Assembly: GCA_902495075.1 (NCBI GenBank)
Contig: CABUVO010000013.1
Coordinates: forward strand, 39,468-103,467
Length of the DNA stretch: 64,000 nucleotides
Direction of reading: 5' to 3'
Source: an uncultured Porphyromonadaceae bacterium
Lineage (GTDB): Bacteria > Bacteroidota > Bacteroidia > Bacteroidales > Muribaculaceae
Made by a program: the position numbers and the translations under genes. Within the stretch, counting starts at the first letter, position 1. Every line of letters begins with the position of its first letter. Below, in pieces: positions 28,167-37,931 of this stretch. A model generated the notes under the pieces. That model saw nothing but the letters and a program-made list of their open reading frames with translations. It was not told the origin of the DNA and did no database searches.

Positions 28167-30542
28167 ATGAAAAAAATATTTCTTTATTCACTGGTTGCTG
28201 CATCTTTAATGATGTCAGCGACTCTTCCGGTCTCAGCTGCAAATGACAAATCTGTTAGCCATGGCAAGTTTGAGGCTGGCAAAGGGACATTTCTTCTGAA
28301 TGGCGAGCCATTTGTGGTAAAGGCAGCGGAACTTCATTATCCCCGTATTCCCAAACAATATTGGGAACACAGAATTAAAATGAGCAAGGCGTTGGGAATG
28401 AATACCATCTGCCTTTATACCTTCTGGAATTCGCATGAACCCAAAGAAGATCAGTTCGATTTTACAGGTCAGAATGATCTGAGGGAATTTATCAAGCTGT
28501 GTCAGAAAAACGACATGAAAGTGATTTTGCGCCCCGGTCCATACGTGTGCGCAGAATGGGAAATGGGCGGACTTCCCTGGTGGCTTCTCAAGAAAAAGGA
28601 TATCCGTCTGCGTGAAAACGATCCCTATTTCCTTGAACGTGTTGACAAATTCCAGAAAGCGGTTGCAGAGCAGGTTGGAGACCTTACAATTGCCGATGGC
28701 GGACCTATTATCATGGTTCAGGTCGAGAATGAATATGGTTCCTATGGCACAGACAAACCATATGTTGCCAATATCCGGGACATGCTAAGAAAGAATTTTG
28801 GAGATAATGTAACACTTTTCCAATGTGACTGGTCATCAAATTTCGAAAATAATGGTCTTGAAGATCTTATATGGACCATGAATTTCGGCACTGGAGCAAA
28901 CATCGATGATCAGTTCCGTCGGCTGAAAGAATTGCGTCCGGAAAGTCCACTTATGTGTTCTGAATTCTGGAGTGGTTGGTTCGATAAATGGGGAGCTAAT
29001 CATGAAACGCGTCCGGCTGCAGACATGATAGCTGGAATTGACGAGATGTTGTCTAAAAACATTTCGTTCAGTCTTTATATGACCCACGGAGGCACAAACT
29101 GGGGGCATTGGGCAGGTGCGAACTCTCCGGGATATGCACCAGACGTGACTTCTTATGATTATGATGCGCCTATTAACGAGCAGGGAGCGCCAACACCCAA
29201 ATATTGGGAATTGCGTAAAGCACTGGCAAAATATACCGATGGCAAACAAGCACCAGTTCCAGCATCCATAAAAACAATGGAAGTTAAGCCTTTCGAGTTA
29301 ACCATGGTAGCACCTTTGTTCTCAAACCTTCCCGAACCCAAAAGCGATATAAATATTCGCACTATGGAAGAATATGATCAAGGATTCGGAAGCATCATTT
29401 ATCAGACTACATTACCGGAGCTTGTAAACGGAGGTGTGTTGACAGTGAATGAGCCTCATGATTTTGCCCAGATTTTTGTAGATAACAAATATATCGGGAA
29501 ACTTGATCGAAGAAATGGAGAAAAACAACTGACACTCCCCCCATGTAAAAAAGGCGCAAAACTCGATATTTTTGTTGAGGCTATGGGGAGAATCAACTTC
29601 GGACGTGCAATTAAGGATTTCAAAGGTATTACAGATAATGTGACCGTCACGGAAGACAGAAATGGCTATGTATTTACCTGTGATCTTAAAAACTGGAAAG
29701 TCTATAACCTTGAAGATGCTTATGAGAATTACATAAATCTTAAATATTCTCCAGTTGGTTCTTATTCACTCAACGATGACGGTCGCCTTCCCCGTGGTGT
29801 CTACAAAGGCACTTTTAACATTGGCAAACCTGCTGATACATTCCTCAATTTCGAGAAATGGGGAAAAGGTCTTGTATATGTAAACGGAAAGGGAATCGGC
29901 AGAATCTGGGAGATCGGTCCGCAACAGACCCTGTATGTTCCCGGAGCTTGGCTGAAAAAGGGTGAAAACGAAATACTGGTGTTTGATATACTCGGACCTA
30001 AAGAAGCATCAAGCTTTGGTTCAAAAACTCCGGAACTTGACAAATTACAAGTCAAGAAACCCCTCACTCATCGTGAGCCAGGACAGGAGCTTGATCTAAA
30101 GGATCAAAAACCAATCATTTCCGGATCATTCCCAGCCGGTAATGGATGGAAAGAGATGAAATTCGACGCTCCAGCTATCGGAAGGTATCTCTGCATCGAG
30201 GCAGACAACGCTCATGATGGCAAAGACAGGGCTGCAATTGCTGAAATGTATGTGTTAGATAACAACGGGGAACGTATTTCACGTGAACCATGGGTTGTAA
30301 TGTATGCTGACAGTGAAGATGTAAAGGGAGTGAACCGTTCAGCCGACAAAAGTTTTGATCTTCAGGAATCGACATACTGGAGCACTGTCAAAGGCACTCC
30401 TTTCCCACACTACATCGTGATAGATCTGGGTCGTGAACATACATTGACAGCTCTTCAGTATCTTCCTCGCATGGAAAGCAACGCTCCTGCTTCTATAAAA
30501 GATGTTAAAGTCTATCTCTCCTCTACGCCATTCAAATTCTAA
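28167..30542 (+). CDS. GH35 beta-galactosidase with C-terminal discoidin-like domain
   Basis: An exported exo-beta-galactosidase (791 residues). After a signal peptide (about 1-25), the GH35 TIM barrel spans about 35-350. The acid/base is Glu189 in QVENEYGSYG and the nucleophile Glu266 in SEFWSGWFDKWG; the family blocks ELHYPRIP and RPGPYVCAEW are intact. Beta-sandwich domains follow, and residues about 670-790 look like an F5/8 type C (discoidin) sugar-binding domain ending in IKDVKVYLSS. It is divergent from the arabinose operon, so co-regulation for arabinogalactan use is possible but not shown. The TAA stop directly abuts a MITE-like element. Confidence 0.92.
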   Translation: MKKIFLYSLVAASLMMSATLPVSAANDKSVSHGKFEAGKGTFLLNGEPFVVKAAELHYPRIPKQYWEHRIKMSKALGMNTICLYTFWNSHEPKEDQFDFTGQNDLREFIKLCQKNDMKVILRPGPYVCAEWEMGGLPWWLLKKKDIRLRENDPYFLERVDKFQKAVAEQVGDLTIADGGPIIMVQVENEYGSYGTDKPYVANIRDMLRKNFGDNVTLFQCDWSSNFENNGLEDLIWTMNFGTGANIDDQFRRLKELRPESPLMCSEFWSGWFDKWGANHETRPAADMIAGIDEMLSKNISFSLYMTHGGTNWGHWAGANSPGYAPDVTSYDYDAPINEQGAPTPKYWELRKALAKYTDGKQAPVPASIKTMEVKPFELTMVAPLFSNLPEPKSDINIRTMEEYDQGFGSIIYQTTLPELVNGGVLTVNEPHDFAQIFVDNKYIGKLDRRNGEKQLTLPPCKKGAKLDIFVEAMGRINFGRAIKDFKGITDNVTVTEDRNGYVFTCDLKNWKVYNLEDAYENYINLKYSPVGSYSLNDDGRLPRGVYKGTFNIGKPADTFLNFEKWGKGLVYVNGKGIGRIWEIGPQQTLYVPGAWLKKGENEILVFDILGPKEASSFGSKTPELDKLQVKKPLTHREPGQELDLKDQKPIISGSFPAGNGWKEMKFDAPAIGRYLCIEADNAHDGKDRAAIAEMYVLDNNGERISREPWVVMYADSEDVKGVNRSADKSFDLQESTYWSTVKGTPFPHYIVIDLGREHTLTALQYLPRMESNAPASIKDVKVYLSSTPFKF

Positions 30543-30725
30543 GAAACTGTTTAAATTTATTTTCGAGGAAGTTTGAGAGTTATTTTTGAGGTGATTCCGC
30601 GAGTTGAGAAAGGAGAAACCTGTCGGTTTAGACTGCCGAAACTTGGCGGAAGCAGCCAAAAAGAACCTCAAAATTCCCGAAAGAATCTCTATAATAAAAA
30701 TTTCGTAATAAATTTAAACAGTTTC
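30543..30725. mobile_element. MITE-like element with 19-bp terminal inverted repeats
   Basis: A 183-bp non-coding element bounded by a perfect 19-bp inverted repeat (30543-30561 and 30707-30725, beginning GAAACTGTTTAAA). The trinucleotide TAA stands directly outside both ends (30540-30542, 30726-30728), as expected for a 3-bp target duplication. A second inverted pair, TTTTGAGGT (30584-30592) and ACCTCAAAA (30665-30673), lies inside. It has no coding capacity. Its left end abuts the GH35 stop codon, and TAA is also that stop. Confidence 0.6.
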
Positions 30726-30740
30726 TAAATGAAGATAAGG

Positions 30741-30786
30741 AAGAAAATAAATGGGGTCCGAAATTTCGGGCCCCATTTATTTTCTT
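30741..30786. terminator. Bidirectional terminator between GH35 and lutC
   Basis: A perfect 16-bp stem (30741-30756 with 30771-30786) encloses a second palindrome CCGAAATTTCGG. It serves the rightward GH35 gene and sits 30 bases from the end of the converging lutC gene. Confidence 0.85.
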
Positions 30787-30815
30787 ATACATATAACTCT
30801 TTCATTCTTTACTTG

Positions 30816-31409
30816 CTAATATAACAATGCGGTTAAAGAAATTTCCCCTTGAGCTCCGGTGATATGCACAGCCTCAATATCAGCAGTCGCGGAAGGTCCT
30901 GAAAACAAAGAGCCATACTGTGTGCTACCTAATTCAATGTTTTCGTATGCTTCATGGATACCATTGACTATTTTATCCTTTTCAAGAAGCAAATAAAGAT
31001 CTGTTGAGAATAAAGCTGCCGCTGCAAGTCCTAAAGATTTATTAGTAACCCATATGGAACCGGTCTCACCCACTCCCAAATTCCCCTCGGCAATACAGAC
31101 ATCGATTGTGTTTGCATCATGAGGATCAGCGATACTTTCCGCCGAAATGTCCGTGTGAATTTCAGGGATATTAGAATAAACATTGCTATTCATGTCTATA
31201 TTATCAGTAAGCCATCTCACGGCATCACTTCTATCTCTGAATTCCAAATATTTGCCATCAAAACCTTCAAGCTTTTTCTTAAAGTTTTCAATACGGTCTC
31301 CTATCACTGCATAATTTGGAATGACTGGACGCTGCACATTAGAATGATGTGCCGTCTTTAATTTATTCATAATAACTTCTCTGGAAGTTATTTTATCATC
31401 AATTGCCAT
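30816..31409 (-). CDS. lutC: Lactate utilisation protein C (LUD domain)
   Basis: A 197-residue LUD-domain (YkgG/LutC) protein, third component of the LutABC L-lactate dehydrogenase that oxidises L-lactate to pyruvate without flavin-linked LldD. The conserved EGNLGVGETGSIWV block and the C-terminal SGPSATADIE motif are visible. It follows lutB by 29 bases. The precise biochemical role of LutC is not settled. Confidence 0.9.
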   Translation of the reverse strand: MAIDDKITSREVIMNKLKTAHHSNVQRPVIPNYAVIGDRIENFKKKLEGFDGKYLEFRDRSDAVRWLTDNIDMNSNVYSNIPEIHTDISAESIADPHDANTIDVCIAEGNLGVGETGSIWVTNKSLGLAAAALFSTDLYLLLEKDKIVNGIHEAYENIELGSTQYGSLFSGPSATADIEAVHITGAQGEISLTALLY

Positions 31410-31438
31410 GATATCACAGTTTTGGAAAATAAGCTTAC

Positions 31439-32815
31439 TTATAATTTCTTATTTTTGTTTTTGATTATTTCCCTGAAAGTCTTATCGGGAGGTGTGGGAT
31501 TGGAATGATGATCAGCCCAGGGGTTAAGTTTTGATTCCGCAATACCTTTCGGGACATGCTTTAGTGCCCACAATCCAACTTTCTCTGCTTTCGCAAGATT
31601 TCCTGAATTTTTAAGCACAAGCGCAGCTGCATCCATCTCCAGTCTATGTGTCTTCAAATCATAACCATGCGCAACTACCTGATCCCTCCAATAAAATATC
31701 AGATCAGAAATGGGTATTTTAACAGGACAGACGGCAGAGCAAGAGCCGCAATGCGTGCATGAATACGGTAACTGGGCATACTTATATAGATCATAACTCG
31801 GCTCGAGAACTATCCCGATCGGACCCATATACGGAGCATCATAACTCAAGCCTGATGTGCGTCTGAATATTGGGCATGTGTTCATACATGCTCCGCACCT
31901 GATACATTTCATAACCTCATAATAGTCGGGAGACGCCACTCTTTCGCTTCTGCCATTGTCAACTATTATAATATGCATTTCCTGCCCTTCCCTTGGACCG
32001 TGAAAATGCGAAGTATACTGAGTGATATCAAATCCAAGCGCATTTCGTGATAGCATCCTAATAAATAACGCCAACTCCTTTTTACCGGGAATAACTTTCT
32101 CAATACCCATACTTGCCACATAGAGAGGTGGAATATTTGCACTTATATCCGCATTCCCTTCATTTGTGCACACCACTATTCCCCCTGTTTCCGCCACGGC
32201 GAAATTCACCCCCGTCATTCCGGCGTCAGCCTTTATATATTTTTTCCGCATATCCCTTCGCATCACTCCGTTTAGATAATAAGGATCATCCATTTCCGGA
32301 TCACTGCCAAGTTTCTCGGCAAAGAGATTTGCAACATCTTTTCTTAGCTTATGAATAGCCGGCATCACAATATGAGAAGGTCTCTGGTCATCAAGTTGCT
32401 GAATGCGTTCCCCAAGATCTGCCTCATATATCTCAATGCCATGCCTTTCAAGAAATTCACGCATGCCGCATTCATCTTGAAGCATTGATTTCCCTTTGGT
32501 CACAATCCTAACATTGTGTTTCTTAAGGATAGACAGCATTATGTCATTATGTTCCGCAGCATCTTTAGCCCAATGTATATGTATGCCATTGGCAATAGCA
32601 TTCTTCTCAAATTCTTCAAGATATTCATCAAGATGATTGAGGGTATGCAACTTTACTTGCGAGGCGAGGATTCGCATTTCCTCCCATTCTGGAATAGCTG
32701 ATACCGCCTTGTCTCGTCGCATCCTTGCCTCCCAGAGACATTTGTCATGGCTCACCCGATGATCAACATCGTTGAGAAACTTATTACCTAATTTAACCTG
32801 ATCAACCTGTCTCAT
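31439..32815 (-). CDS. lutB: Lactate utilisation iron-sulfur protein B
   Basis: A 458-residue LUD-domain plus ferredoxin protein of the LutABC complex. The N-terminal two thirds is the LUD domain (AETGGIVVCTNEGNAD). Two 4Fe-4S motifs follow: CIRCGACMNTCP and CTHCGSCSAVCP. It transfers electrons from lactate oxidation towards the membrane pool. Its start overlaps the lutA stop by 4 bases. Confidence 0.95.
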   Translation of the reverse strand: MRQVDQVKLGNKFLNDVDHRVSHDKCLWEARMRRDKAVSAIPEWEEMRILASQVKLHTLNHLDEYLEEFEKNAIANGIHIHWAKDAAEHNDIMLSILKKHNVRIVTKGKSMLQDECGMREFLERHGIEIYEADLGERIQQLDDQRPSHIVMPAIHKLRKDVANLFAEKLGSDPEMDDPYYLNGVMRRDMRKKYIKADAGMTGVNFAVAETGGIVVCTNEGNADISANIPPLYVASMGIEKVIPGKKELALFIRMLSRNALGFDITQYTSHFHGPREGQEMHIIIVDNGRSERVASPDYYEVMKCIRCGACMNTCPIFRRTSGLSYDAPYMGPIGIVLEPSYDLYKYAQLPYSCTHCGSCSAVCPVKIPISDLIFYWRDQVVAHGYDLKTHRLEMDAAALVLKNSGNLAKAEKVGLWALKHVPKGIAESKLNPWADHHSNPTPPDKTFREIIKNKNKKL

Positions 32816-33555
32816 ATAGCGTCACCATTTAAAATCTCGGCAATATAATAAGCCTTAAGTGGAATTTTATATTTATTAGCCACAGTCTGCTGATGTAAAA
32901 GACAAGAACAGTCTGCAGAAGTCACATATTCAAGGCGATTGCGGTTATAATCCAACACCTTATCAAGCCCCATCATTCCGGAAACATCTTTATCCCAGAT
33001 GGCAAACGTGCCGCCGAATCCGCAACATTCATCTCTTCTTGTGGCATAGGCAACCTCAAGACCATCAACAAGCTTTAAAAGATCCTCTGTTTTGGAATAT
33101 TCCGGCACAACGAGCTCACTTGGTTTAGCTTCATGCAGTCCTCGAAGAGAATGACAACCATTATGAAGCGCTACCCTGTGAGGGAAATGCGCCCATGGCA
33201 ATTCTGTAACATTTAAAATATCATGTAAAAACTCAACCACCTCAAATACATTCTCCCTGACATGCCTAACGGCATCAGAATCCGGAGCGGCATTGAAAAA
33301 ATTTCTGAATTGGTCAGTGCAAATACCGGAGGGGACGACCACGCGGTCATATTTTTCGAGCAATGAGGCTACACTCGTTTCAATGCCACAAGCCTTTCGG
33401 GTATAGCCCATATCTGCCAATGGGAGAGCACAACATGTACCTTTTTCTACTACTTCGACATCACTAATAAAACGTTGAAGTAATTTATATGCCGACATAG
33501 CTGCCTGAGGCATCAATGCGTCAATATAGCATGGTATAAAAAAGCCAGTTTTCAT
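32812..33555 (-). CDS. lutA: Lactate utilisation protein A (CCG-domain)
   Basis: A 247-residue protein with two cysteine-rich CCG domains that bind iron-sulfur clusters: CCALPLADMGY near residue 40 and DECCGFGGTF near residue 175. It resembles the GlpC/heterodisulfide-reductase C-terminal fold. It is the first gene of lutABC. No consensus promoter was seen in the 95-bp gap upstream, so read-through from the CDF transporter gene is possible. Confidence 0.94.
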   Translation of the reverse strand: MKTGFFIPCYIDALMPQAAMSAYKLLQRFISDVEVVEKGTCCALPLADMGYTRKACGIETSVASLLEKYDRVVVPSGICTDQFRNFFNAAPDSDAVRHVRENVFEVVEFLHDILNVTELPWAHFPHRVALHNGCHSLRGLHEAKPSELVVPEYSKTEDLLKLVDGLEVAYATRRDECCGFGGTFAIWDKDVSGMMGLDKVLDYNRNRLEYVTSADCSCLLHQQTVANKYKIPLKAYYIAEILNGDAI

Positions 33556-33650
33556 AGCAAAATCAGAAATTGTTGAAGTTGTTTAAACTAATTTTATGAT
33601 TAGTAGAATCATCGTCTGATAGTAATCTGTTTCGAAGCGTAGGAAACACG

Positions 33651-34592
33651 TTAAGAATCCGGTTTAGTAATAACACTGACCATTATATTCTTTCCGAACT
33701 TATGCTTGAGAGAATCTTCAATCTCACATGTGATACCATATCCCTCCTCAATATTCATCTGCTTGTCAACCTTTATCACAGCATCGAAAATAAGGAATGG
33801 GCCACTTTTGCGGGTTTTAAGAAATTCCAACTTGTTTACCCCTCTGCAGTGTTCCACAATTTTTCTTGCCTCATCGTAATCATGATGCGGTATAGAACCT
33901 TCCATCAATTCTCTAAATGCCGGAGCAAACAGGCGGATCGCCGGTATAACTATGAATATGACTATCACAAGCGACGCGCAAGGGTCAAGAATACGCCATT
34001 CTTCTCCAAGGAAATGAGCTGACGTTACGCCAATGAGCGTGGTAATAGAAGCAAAAGCATCGCTTCTATGATGCCATGCACTCGAAATCAAAGCATTGCA
34101 ACGAGTCCTCTTACCAACTTTCTTATAAAACCTATAAAGGAATTCCTTACATGTTATTGCAAAAACTATTGCTATAATTGTCCATATATCCGGTTGCGGA
34201 AGGATCTCTCCCGCCATATAACTTTTAATTGATTCTATTGCTTCTTTAGTTACCATCACAGCAATAAAAATCAATATTCCGGAAATCACAAGTGATGCAA
34301 AGGTTTCGAATTTTCCATACCCGTAGGCAAAACTATCATTGGCTTTCTTAAAAGACAGCCCGACAAATGTAAGCATGACAAGATCCGATCCAACGTCCCC
34401 TAATGAATGGTATCCATCTGCCATCAATGCATCGCTGTGTCCAAAATAACCAAATATTAGTTTTATAGCCATCAGGATCACATTTACAAAACAACCTATT
34501 GTCACGGCGCGCCGAATCTGTCGGGCTTCTTGAATGCCATGAAAATCGAGCAGTCCATTGAGATTTATCTGATGGGAATGATTATGTTTCAT
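33651..34592 (-). CDS. Cation diffusion facilitator family metal transporter
   Basis: A 313-residue inner-membrane exporter of divalent metals (zinc, iron or manganese). Six hydrophobic spans lie in about residues 30-215. The metal-binding motifs are ADGYHSLGD in span 2 and SSAWHHRSD in span 5. The cytosolic C-terminal domain (about 220-313) is the usual CDF dimerisation fold. The N-terminus is His-rich (KHNHSHQ). It lies upstream of lutABC on the same strand; lactate oxidation uses many Fe-S clusters, but a functional link is speculative. Confidence 0.92.
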   Translation of the reverse strand: MKHNHSHQINLNGLLDFHGIQEARQIRRAVTIGCFVNVILMAIKLIFGYFGHSDALMADGYHSLGDVGSDLVMLTFVGLSFKKANDSFAYGYGKFETFASLVISGILIFIAVMVTKEAIESIKSYMAGEILPQPDIWTIIAIVFAITCKEFLYRFYKKVGKRTRCNALISSAWHHRSDAFASITTLIGVTSAHFLGEEWRILDPCASLVIVIFIVIPAIRLFAPAFRELMEGSIPHHDYDEARKIVEHCRGVNKLEFLKTRKSGPFLIFDAVIKVDKQMNIEEGYGITCEIEDSLKHKFGKNIMVSVITKPDS

Positions 34593-34650
34593 TTCACTTT
34601 TTAATTTTGTCGTACAAAATTAATTAAAATCTCTTCAAATTATCAACATT

Positions 34651-34700
34651 TTAAAAACAAATTGGTTTGAGGGGCTACCCTCAAACCAATTTGTTTTTAA
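34651..34700 (-). terminator. Terminator of the ior/CoA-transferase operon
   Basis: A perfect 23-bp inverted repeat with a 4-base loop (GCTA), 17 bases after the CoA-transferase stop. The stem base is A/T-rich, giving a T tract on either strand. Confidence 0.9.
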
Positions 34701-34716
34701 ATTTCAATGATTTAAA

Positions 34717-36018
34717 TCAATAAATTCGGGTGAAGGCATATCCGAATCTTTCACGTGCTTCTTTCTCCAATTCCTCTCTAAACTGAGGAGCGGCAATAGA
34801 AATCATGAGTTTTGCCCTCTCTGCAAGATTCTTTCCGCGAAGATTCACGGCTCCGTATTCTGTAACAATATAATTTGTTTGGAATCTTGTCGTCACAACC
34901 CCCGCCCCTTCTGTCAAAACCGGCTTGATCTTGTTCATTCCCTTTGCCGTGGTTGCAAGCATTGCAAGGAATGACAACCCGCCTTCGCTTCGGGAACTGC
35001 CGTATACGAAATCATGTTGACCTCCAACTCCTGAGAATATTTTTCTTCCAATAGAATCTGCACACACCTGACCTGTAAGATCAATTTCAAGACATGAATT
35101 AATAGACATAACCTTCGGATTCTGAGCAATTGTGAATGGATTGTTTGTCCATGCCACATCCTTAAATATCACATCTTCATTATGATCCAGGAATTTATAT
35201 AATTCCTTTGAGCCAAGAGCCAGTGAGGCTACAGATTTGCCTGGCATCACTTTTTTCAAAGAGTTGTCAATAATTCCTTTTTCAAGCAGCGGCAACACTC
35301 CGTCTGTCATGGCTTCGGTATGCAGTCCGAGATGCTTGTGGTTCTCAAGAGCACGGATCACAGCATTGGGAATTCCTCCGACACCAATCTGAAGTGTTGC
35401 GCCATCCGGAATCAGTTCTGCGATATAGTTACCTATTTTTATCTCCTTTTCGGTTGGCACAGCAGTAGGCACTTCTACCAGAGGATCATCAACCTCAACT
35501 GCAGCTGCCAATTGAGAAAGGTGTATCACGGCATCTCCGGGAGTGAACGGCACATGTGGATTGATTTGCGCTATGACCCTGTCGGCACATTCAACAGCAC
35601 TCGTAGCAAGATCGGCTGAGACACCGAAACTGACTTCACCATGTTCATTAGGCAAAGAACAGTTGATCAACGCGACATCAACCCGACAGGTTCCATCTCG
35701 GAATAAATCCGGAACCTCACCTAAAAAGCGAGGTGTCATTGTGCCATAACCTTGTGCTATCCATTCGCGAAAAGCATTAGATACAAAGAATGAGTCAACA
35801 AGGAATGTATCTTTGAATTCCGGTTTACATATAGGTGAGGGCCTTCTGCCAACTGCAAATGCACAATAGACTGTCACATCACTCAACTCGTGACCTCTGT
35901 CTGCCATAGCTTCAACTAATATTTCAGGAATAGAAGTTGAGCCCTGGATATAAACATGGTCACCGCTCTCAATGAGTTTTACGGCTTCAGCAGCCGACAT
36001 ATACTTAATGCTATCCAT
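34717..36018 (-). CDS. Acetyl-CoA hydrolase/transferase family protein
   Basis: A 433-residue CoA-transferase of the acetyl-CoA hydrolase / 4-hydroxybutyrate CoA-transferase type. The conserved GVGGIPNAV loop and LGLHTEAMTDG, which contains the expected catalytic Glu, are present. The ATG at 36018 is preferred: it overlaps the upstream stop by 8 bases and fits the family N-terminus, whereas the more distal ATG at 36072 lies deep in the upstream gene. As the last gene after iorAB and an aminotransferase, it may move CoA from an aryl- or acyl-acetyl-CoA product to acetate. That role is inferred. Confidence 0.85.
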   Translation of the reverse strand: MDSIKYMSAAEAVKLIESGDHVYIQGSTSIPEILVEAMADRGHELSDVTVYCAFAVGRRPSPICKPEFKDTFLVDSFFVSNAFREWIAQGYGTMTPRFLGEVPDLFRDGTCRVDVALINCSLPNEHGEVSFGVSADLATSAVECADRVIAQINPHVPFTPGDAVIHLSQLAAAVEVDDPLVEVPTAVPTEKEIKIGNYIAELIPDGATLQIGVGGIPNAVIRALENHKHLGLHTEAMTDGVLPLLEKGIIDNSLKKVMPGKSVASLALGSKELYKFLDHNEDVIFKDVAWTNNPFTIAQNPKVMSINSCLEIDLTGQVCADSIGRKIFSGVGGQHDFVYGSSRSEGGLSFLAMLATTAKGMNKIKPVLTEGAGVVTTRFQTNYIVTEYGAVNLRGKNLAERAKLMISIAAPQFREELEKEARERFGYAFTRIY

Positions 36019-37318
36019 GATCTTTATTGAATCGAGAAAGGAATGAATCAAGTCGCTCGAATGTTTCCTCATCCGGAATCATAGAGACACAAACACGGAC
36101 CCCGTCTCTTGTGCTGCCGGTAGAACATAATGAAATGGAAGCTACGCCGTAACGAAGAAGTTCCTTGTGTAGTTCGTCAGCCTTCAAATCTTTATATCCT
36201 GCTGTAAAGAAGAACCCATCCGCGATAGGTTCATCGCCATCCATCTCATAAACAATATGGAACCCGTTTCGCAGAAAAATTTCTTTTGCTTTTGCCGCCT
36301 TGCGTGCATACTCGCTGCAATGGTTCACGAAATTCAACTCGCCTTTTACCGCCGCTTCCATCATCGCTGCCAATGCATACTGGGCGGAATGCGCCGTGCC
36401 GGAAGATGAGCAATAAAGCACGCCATAGATATACGCATCGCCAAATGCCGGCATCTCATAGAAATTCTGGAAGAATTCATATTTGCGGTCATAAACCTTC
36501 TCACTCATGCATACCACGGCGATTCGCTGACCGGCATAGCTGAAGATCTTAGAACCTGAAAGCATCAATATATAGTTGTCAGTATAATTGGCAACTGTAG
36601 GGACATACGGAGGACACCACGGAGTGCTGATATCCTTTCTAAAATCCATGCCGAAATAAGCAAGATCCTCAAGCACGATGACATCGTATTTTGTTGCCAG
36701 CCTACCTATGATCTCCAGCTCTTCTTCAGTAAGGTTTGTCCATGCGGGATTATTCGGATTGCTATATATCATTCCAGTAATATTGCCCTCTTTCAATATA
36801 CTCTCGAGTTTAGCCTCAAGAGCTTTTCCCCGGTATGAATAGATATCAAAAGCAGCTTCTTTGATCCCGAGTAATTTTGCCTGGTTACGCTGTGCCGGGA
36901 ACCCTGGATTCAGAAATAGCATGGTATCTTTACCAGGCAATCTCTGAGCAAGCAGAAGCATCAATGTAAAACTTGCCTGCATCGAACCAACCGTCGGCAC
37001 TATACCCTTTTCAGGCACATCTACATTCATAAAAGCCTTGACAAATTCTTTTGCAGCATGTTTTAAAGGAGCGATCCCATTAATATTGGGATATTTGTTG
37101 GCTATGCCTCCACGCAAGGCTTTAACCTCAGCCTCAACTCCTATATTTTCCGCTTCAAGACCCGGGTTACCAATCTCAAGATGCACCATTTTGTCTTGCG
37201 CATCTTTTTCAAGTTCATTGGCAAGTGAGCATATTTGACGAATTGTAGCGGACGACAAATCCAATATGGCTAATCTATTTATAGCATCTGCCATTGCTTC
37301 TTGGCTTAATGGAAACAT
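36011..37318 (-). CDS. Class I/II PLP-dependent aminotransferase
   Basis: A fold-type I aminotransferase. The PLP lysine is in SGSKIFSYAGQRIA, with YSNPNNPAW and VLEDLAYFGMD as the cofactor loops and an Arg near the C-terminus (TRDGVRVC) as the expected carboxylate ligand. The ATG at 37318, 4 bases after the iorB stop, is taken as the start (435 residues); the longer frame begins with a TTG inside iorB. Its place in an iorAB operon suggests it makes the 2-oxo acid that the oxidoreductase consumes. The substrate cannot be read from sequence. Confidence 0.87.
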   Translation of the reverse strand: MFPLSQEAMADAINRLAILDLSSATIRQICSLANELEKDAQDKMVHLEIGNPGLEAENIGVEAEVKALRGGIANKYPNINGIAPLKHAAKEFVKAFMNVDVPEKGIVPTVGSMQASFTLMLLLAQRLPGKDTMLFLNPGFPAQRNQAKLLGIKEAAFDIYSYRGKALEAKLESILKEGNITGMIYSNPNNPAWTNLTEEELEIIGRLATKYDVIVLEDLAYFGMDFRKDISTPWCPPYVPTVANYTDNYILMLSGSKIFSYAGQRIAVVCMSEKVYDRKYEFFQNFYEMPAFGDAYIYGVLYCSSSGTAHSAQYALAAMMEAAVKGELNFVNHCSEYARKAAKAKEIFLRNGFHIVYEMDGDEPIADGFFFTAGYKDLKADELHKELLRYGVASISLCSTGSTRDGVRVCVSMIPDEETFERLDSFLSRFNKDHG

Positions 37319-37322
37319 ATAG

Positions 37323-37910
37323 TCAGGATTTAATAAGGTTATCGGTATATTTTCTTCCAGCCCTGAAGGCTTCAATGTTACTGTTTACAATCTTTTCTCC
37401 TTTCTTGGCAAACAGATTTGCGATTGCCGATTCAATCTCTTCTACTTTTATATCGATAAACGGCGATGCAGCTCCCAACAACACCATATTGGAGCTTCTT
37501 GGGGACATCAGGCTCTTAGCAGTTTCATCCATATTGAACGCAACTACATTGCCACAGCTTTCAAGTTCCGATTCAACCTCCTTCATGTCCGGATAATTGT
37601 CAATGTTAACAAACGGATTTGTATTGGTAACAACCCATCCTTTATCCGACAAATAAGGAACATACCTCAATGCCTCCATTGGCTCAAGCGATACGATAAG
37701 ATCAGCAGAGCCATATGGAATCAGATCGGAATATATCGGATTAGAACTAATGCGGAGATTGGATTGGACATCGCCTCCTCTTTGGCTCATGCCATGAACT
37801 TCAGCCTGCTTAAGATATAAATTATCTTTCAAGGCTGCCGCGCCAAGTATTGTTGCGATAGTCAATATTCCCTGACCACCGACACCGGCAAGAATTATAT
37901 CTGATTTCAT
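37323..37910 (-). CDS. iorB: Indolepyruvate ferredoxin oxidoreductase, beta subunit
   Basis: A 195-residue gamma-type domain of the 2-oxoacid:ferredoxin oxidoreductases. The N-terminal IILAGVGGQGILT block and MSQRGGDVQSNLR are diagnostic for IorB. With IorA it oxidatively decarboxylates aryl pyruvates (indolepyruvate, phenylpyruvate, 4-hydroxyphenylpyruvate) to aryl-acetyl-CoA, reducing ferredoxin. It follows iorA by 21 bases. Confidence 0.94.
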   Translation of the reverse strand: MKSDIILAGVGGQGILTIATILGAAALKDNLYLKQAEVHGMSQRGGDVQSNLRISSNPIYSDLIPYGSADLIVSLEPMEALRYVPYLSDKGWVVTNTNPFVNIDNYPDMKEVESELESCGNVVAFNMDETAKSLMSPRSSNMVLLGAASPFIDIKVEEIESAIANLFAKKGEKIVNSNIEAFRAGRKYTDNLIKS

Positions 37911-37931
37911 AATGATAATCTACTAATTATG

